DNA from: Bacillus sp. REN10
GTDB lineage: Bacteria > Bacillota > Bacilli > Bacillales > Domibacillaceae
Length of the DNA stretch: 64,000 bases
Assembly (NCBI RefSeq): GCF_016820555.1
Contig: NZ_JADHDW010000002.1
Span: 195,736-259,735 of the forward strand
Direction of reading: 5' to 3'
Every line of letters starts with the position of its first letter. The stretch's first letter is position 1. Below the pieces are notes generated by a model that did no database searches, was not told the DNA's origin, and was given only the letters and a program-made list of their open reading frames with translations. A program made the position numbers and the translations under genes. This document shows positions 60,720 to 64,000 of this stretch, in pieces.

Positions 60720-62432
60720 TTACTTCGTTTCCTTCATCTTCAATACTAAGTCTTCATTCGGTGTGACGTAGACGGTTTGCTGATTATCATAAATAACAAA
60801 GCCTGGTTTAGCGCCGTTCGGCTTTTTGACATGTCTCACTTTTGTGAAGTCGACTGGGACGGAGCTAGAAGCTTTTGCTTTACTAAAATAGGCAGCGAGA
60901 TTTGCCGCTTCTAAAATTGTTTGTTCAGATGGTTCTTCACTACGGATGACGACATGGGAGCCAGGGATGTCTTTCGTGTGTAGCCAAATTTCATCGCGGC
61001 GAGCGAATTTATTCGTTAAATAATCATTTTGTTTATTATTTTTGCCGACAAATAACAGGGTACCGTCACTGGCAGTAAACGTTTCAATGTCAGGTTTTTT
61101 ATTGGCGGGCCTTTTCTTTTTTGTCGCTTTTAATTTAATATATCCTTCTTCAGCTAGTTCTTCTCGTATTTCTTCAATGTCTTTTGGTGAAGCGGATTCA
61201 AGTTGTTGGAGCAAGTTATCAAAATAAAGGATTTCCTCGTTCGTTTTGTCGATTTGCTCGTTGACGACTAAGATCGCATTTTTCGCTTTTTGATATTTAG
61301 AGAAATATTTTTGAGCATTTTCAGAAGGGTTTTTTCTCGGGTCAAGTGAAATCGTTATTGTTCCGCCTGCTTCATCATAATAGTTGTTGACTTCGATTTC
61401 TGTCATTCCCTTTTCTACCATATATAAATGAGCGGTCAGTAGCTCTCCCGTCAGTTGAAACTGATCGGCATTTTCCGCTTCCTGAAGAGTATGTTTCAGC
61501 TTGACTAATTTTGTTTCATTTTTCTCTTTTTCATTTTTAATGAATCGTTCGAGATCATTTGCTTGCTGTTTCACTCGATCGCGTGCCGCTTTGCCGACAT
61601 AATAGCGGTCGAGCAATTCACTCAAGGTAGCGAATGCTTTTCTTTCTCCTTCTAAATGACTCAAATCTTTCATATAAAAAAATGACTTTTGCTCCTGTTC
61701 AATGAACGTTGGAGTATATTGATGCTGTTTGATCGTGCTCATTTCATTCACAAACGCGCTCGGAAGCGTGTCGCGATTCGCCATTCCGCATGTCGCAATA
61801 ATTTCTTTCGCCACAAGAGGAGAAAGTCCGGCAAAGTTAGAGACGAGCTGTCGGTCAAGACGACCACTATTAAAGTCAATTTTTCGCAATACTTCTTCTA
61901 TATCTGCTTCTAATGGGTTGGCTTTGTGTTGCGCGGGAGGGGCGATATACTCATAGCCAGGTAAAATCGAACGATAGCTATTGACCGCTGCTGATATATG
62001 TTTAATGCTATCGATAATCGTCCCTTTTTGCTTGTCTACTAGTACAATATTGCTGTGTCTTCCCATAATTTCGACAAAGAGCTGTTTGTATGAAACATCC
62101 CCAATCTCATTTTTGCCTTTGAACTCAAAAATGAGCAATCGATCCAACCCAACTTGTTGAATATCTTCTAATACAGCTCCCTCTAAATGCTTTCTCATCA
62201 TCATACAAAAAAGCGGGGGCTCTTGTGGGTTTTCATACGCTTCGTTTGTCAGTTGAACGCGTGCATAACTAGGATGGGCAGATAATAATAGTTTATGGTT
62301 GCTACCTTTTGCACGAATCACTAGTACAGTTTCATTTTTATATGGCTGATGAATTTTATTGACGCGGCCGCCTTGCAACTGTTCCAATAATTCTTTCGTT
62401 ATCGCTCTTGTAAATAAACCATCAAATGACAT
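60720..62432 (-). CDS. rqcH: Ribosome quality control protein RqcH (NFACT family)
   Basis: 570 aa. NFACT-N domain from MSFDGLFTRAITKELLEQL, with the DR motif (GLDRLLIF, Asp97-Arg98) needed for tRNA(Ala) binding in B. subtilis RqcH; two helix-hairpin-helix repeats; a long coiled coil (about residues 280-430); and NFACT-R domain (TASDGTLLFVGKNNKQNDYLT, DEIWLHTKDIPGSHVVIR). Adds C-terminal alanine tails to nascent chains on split 50S subunits. Older annotations call it fibronectin-binding protein. ATG start at 62432. The HNH-less N-domain rules out glycosylase use only by analogy. Confidence 0.95.
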   Translation of the reverse strand: MSFDGLFTRAITKELLEQLQGGRVNKIHQPYKNETVLVIRAKGSNHKLLLSAHPSYARVQLTNEAYENPQEPPLFCMMMRKHLEGAVLEDIQQVGLDRLLIFEFKGKNEIGDVSYKQLFVEIMGRHSNIVLVDKQKGTIIDSIKHISAAVNSYRSILPGYEYIAPPAQHKANPLEADIEEVLRKIDFNSGRLDRQLVSNFAGLSPLVAKEIIATCGMANRDTLPSAFVNEMSTIKQHQYTPTFIEQEQKSFFYMKDLSHLEGERKAFATLSELLDRYYVGKAARDRVKQQANDLERFIKNEKEKNETKLVKLKHTLQEAENADQFQLTGELLTAHLYMVEKGMTEIEVNNYYDEAGGTITISLDPRKNPSENAQKYFSKYQKAKNAILVVNEQIDKTNEEILYFDNLLQQLESASPKDIEEIREELAEEGYIKLKATKKKRPANKKPDIETFTASDGTLLFVGKNNKQNDYLTNKFARRDEIWLHTKDIPGSHVVIRSEEPSEQTILEAANLAAYFSKAKASSSVPVDFTKVRHVKKPNGAKPGFVIYDNQQTVYVTPNEDLVLKMKETK

Positions 62433-62563
62433 AGGCTGTCTTCCTTTTCTTCATATAAATTTCCGTCTTTTAAAAACTTACTCAAATCATATCATGTTTT
62501 TGCGTTTCACTGAATAATCTTGCTATGAGAAGGACAAGTTTGTTCGCTAAAGGGAGTGAGTAG

Positions 62564-64000
62564 ATGAATTTTCATCAGCTGAAACATGAGGAGGTTGAAA
62601 GTCGGCTTCAAACTAGCGTTCAGCGCGGATTAACCGAAGAGGAGGCAGCAAAAAGGAGGAAACAGTCGGGATCTAATGAATTGCAAGAGGCCAAGCTTCC
62701 TTCTGCTTGGCTTGTTTTCTTCCAACAATTCAATGATTTCATGGTGTTTGTGTTAGTGGCGGCGACTGTGATATCAGCAGTAATGGGTGAATATATTGAT
62801 TCGATCGCGATTTTGGCGATTATTTTTATTAATGGCATATTGGGCTTTTTGCAGGAAAGAAAAGCGGAAAGATCACTGCGAGCACTGAAGGAGTTATCTG
62901 CTCCACAAGCGCTTGTCTTGAGAGATAATGAGTGGAGGAAAATTCCTTCCAAAGAAATTGTTCCTGGTGATATATTGAAATTTTCAGCTGGTGATCGGAT
63001 GGGAGCGGATGTTAGACTGCTTGAAGCGGTGAATTTAGAAATTGAAGAATCCTCGATGACAGGAGAATCCGTCCCTGTTGAGAAGCATGCCTCTCCGATG
63101 AAAGGAGACACGGTTGCGCTCGCTGATCTGAAAAACATGGCGTTTATGGGGACGCTTGTCACTCGCGGGAATGGGATCGGTGTCGTCACAGCTATTGGCA
63201 TGAAAACAGCGATGGGGAATATTGCTACGATGTTACAGGAAGCTGGTAAAACAGAAACACCACTGCAGCGCCGATTAGAACAGCTTGGCAAGTATTTAAT
63301 TATCGCCGCTCTTTTATTAACTGTACTTGTTGTCATACTTGGTGTCTTTCAAGGCCATGAATTGTATACGATGTTGCTTGCGGGTGTGTCTTTAGCAGTA
63401 GCGGCCATTCCTGAAGGACTTCCTGCGATTGTAACAGTTGCTTTATCTTTAGGTGTCCAGCGAATGATTAAACAAAAAGCAATCGTCAGAAAGCTATCTG
63501 CCGTAGAGACGCTAGGGTGTACAACGATTATTTGTTCAGATAAAACAGGGACGATGACGCAAAATCAAATGACAGTAACCGATGTATGGAGCGGTGGTAA
63601 GCATTGGCTTGTCAGTGGAAAGGGCTATGAGCCTCAAGGGAAGTTTTTTGAAGATCAGCGGGAAGTGCAGCCATCTTCTGAGAAAAGTTTGTATCAGCTG
63701 CTGACATTTGGGCTTTTGTGTAATCACGCAGAAATAAAAGAGAAGGAAAAAGAGTATATCGTTCAAGGGGATCCAACGGAAGGAGCATTAGTCACAGCTG
63801 CTTTAAAAGCGGGGTTACACCGAGAGAACCTCCTGTCGCAGTTCGTGATTGAAGAAGAGATTCCATTTGATTCCACAAGAAAAATGATGACGGTGATTGT
63901 CAGGGATACAAAAGGGCAGCGGTTTGCCGTCACGAAGGGTGCACCGGATGTGTTATTGCGCCGCAGTCATTATGTTTTGTGGAATGAACAAAAGCAGTTA
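62564..64000 (+). CDS. Cation-transporting P-type ATPase, Ca2+ (SERCA-like) group, 5' part
   Basis: The first 479 codons run off the window, so the gene is cut. Cation ATPase N-terminal domain, then membrane segments M1-M2, actuator domain with SSMTGESVPVEK (TGES phosphatase motif), M3-M4 with AAIPEGLPAIVTVAL (Ca2+ site motif of type IIA pumps), and the phosphorylation site CSDKTGTMTQNQM (DKTGT), then the nucleotide-binding domain (KGAPDVLL). Probably the counterpart of B. subtilis yloB. GGGAGTGAG SD, ATG start. Divergent from rqcH across 131 bases. Confidence 0.95.
   Translation, partial: MNFHQLKHEEVESRLQTSVQRGLTEEEAAKRRKQSGSNELQEAKLPSAWLVFFQQFNDFMVFVLVAATVISAVMGEYIDSIAILAIIFINGILGFLQERKAERSLRALKELSAPQALVLRDNEWRKIPSKEIVPGDILKFSAGDRMGADVRLLEAVNLEIEESSMTGESVPVEKHASPMKGDTVALADLKNMAFMGTLVTRGNGIGVVTAIGMKTAMGNIATMLQEAGKTETPLQRRLEQLGKYLIIAALLLTVLVVILGVFQGHELYTMLLAGVSLAVAAIPEGLPAIVTVALSLGVQRMIKQKAIVRKLSAVETLGCTTIICSDKTGTMTQNQMTVTDVWSGGKHWLVSGKGYEPQGKFFEDQREVQPSSEKSLYQLLTFGLLCNHAEIKEKEKEYIVQGDPTEGALVTAALKAGLHRENLLSQFVIEEEIPFDSTRKMMTVIVRDTKGQRFAVTKGAPDVLLRRSHYVLWNEQKQL

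Noticed and set aside
62620-63336. Long minus-strand open frame (238 codons) opposite the P-type ATPase
   Set aside because: Antisense to a gene with complete P-ATPase motifs; Ser/Ile-rich composition typical of a shadow frame and no SD.

Overview
The window is a chromosomal core region of an endospore-forming, low-GC Gram-positive bacterium of the family Bacillaceae. Evidence for this is the gene order, which follows the Bacillus subtilis cta-ylb-dcw-spoIIG-ylm-ileS-pyr order closely, the sporulation genes (ylbJ, spoVD, spoVE, spoIIGA, sigE, sigG, ylmC), a meso-DAP type MurE, bacillithiol synthesis (bshC), and a T-box and PyrR attenuators. The exact genus cannot be fixed from this sequence. 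I see no prophage, transposon, CRISPR array or tRNA/rRNA gene. Many genes start with TTG or GTG placed behind a strong Shine-Dalgarno (SD) sequence.

Layout. 1-4910: end of a caa3-type cytochrome oxidase operon (ctaC end, ctaD, ctaE, ctaF), then ctaG with its own promoter and a CtaM/DUF420 protein. 4990-10818: small conserved Bacillaceae genes (YugN-like, ylbC, ylbD, ylbE, a lipoprotein, ylbF/ricF, ylbG, a 129-aa conserved protein, a stalk-domain protein). 10860-19097: a two-hairpin ylbH leader RNA, rsmD, coaD, ylbJ, ylbK, ylbL, ylbM/tmcAL, ylbN, rpmF, a crotonase and ylbP. 19258-21961: panE-like reductase and bshC.

22115-38288: the division and cell wall (dcw) cluster: a decayed mraZ, then rsmH, ftsL, pbpB, spoVD, murE, mraY, murD, spoVE, murG, divIB, ftsA, ftsZ. 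Compared with B. subtilis it lacks murB, ylxW, ylxX and sbp. 38412-41371: spoIIGA-sigE-sigG with recognisable sporulation promoters and an interspersed repeat between sigE and sigG. 41473-45493: ylmC, ylmD, ylmE, sepF, ylmG, ylmH, divIVA. 45496-50169: T-box regulated ileS, then lspA and rluD. 50166-60630: the pyrimidine operon pyrR-B-C-AA-AB-K-D-F-E with PyrR attenuators; pyrP is missing and a double PyrR-loop remnant lies at its place. 60720-64000: rqcH on the minus strand and the first part of a Ca2+-type P-ATPase.

The genes work together mainly in growth and division (precursors through MurE/MraY/MurD/MurG, the septal machine FtsL/DivIB/PBP2B/FtsA/FtsZ/SepF/DivIVA), in sporulation (sporulation-specific SpoVD/SpoVE beside their vegetative relatives, and the SigE-to-SigG cascade) and in de novo UMP synthesis. 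I did not find a new defence or biosynthetic system. The most notable points are mraZ decay, pyrP loss with leftover attenuator, the ylbH leader with an overlapping short ORF, a long G.U-rich hairpin after ileS, and an interspersed repeat.
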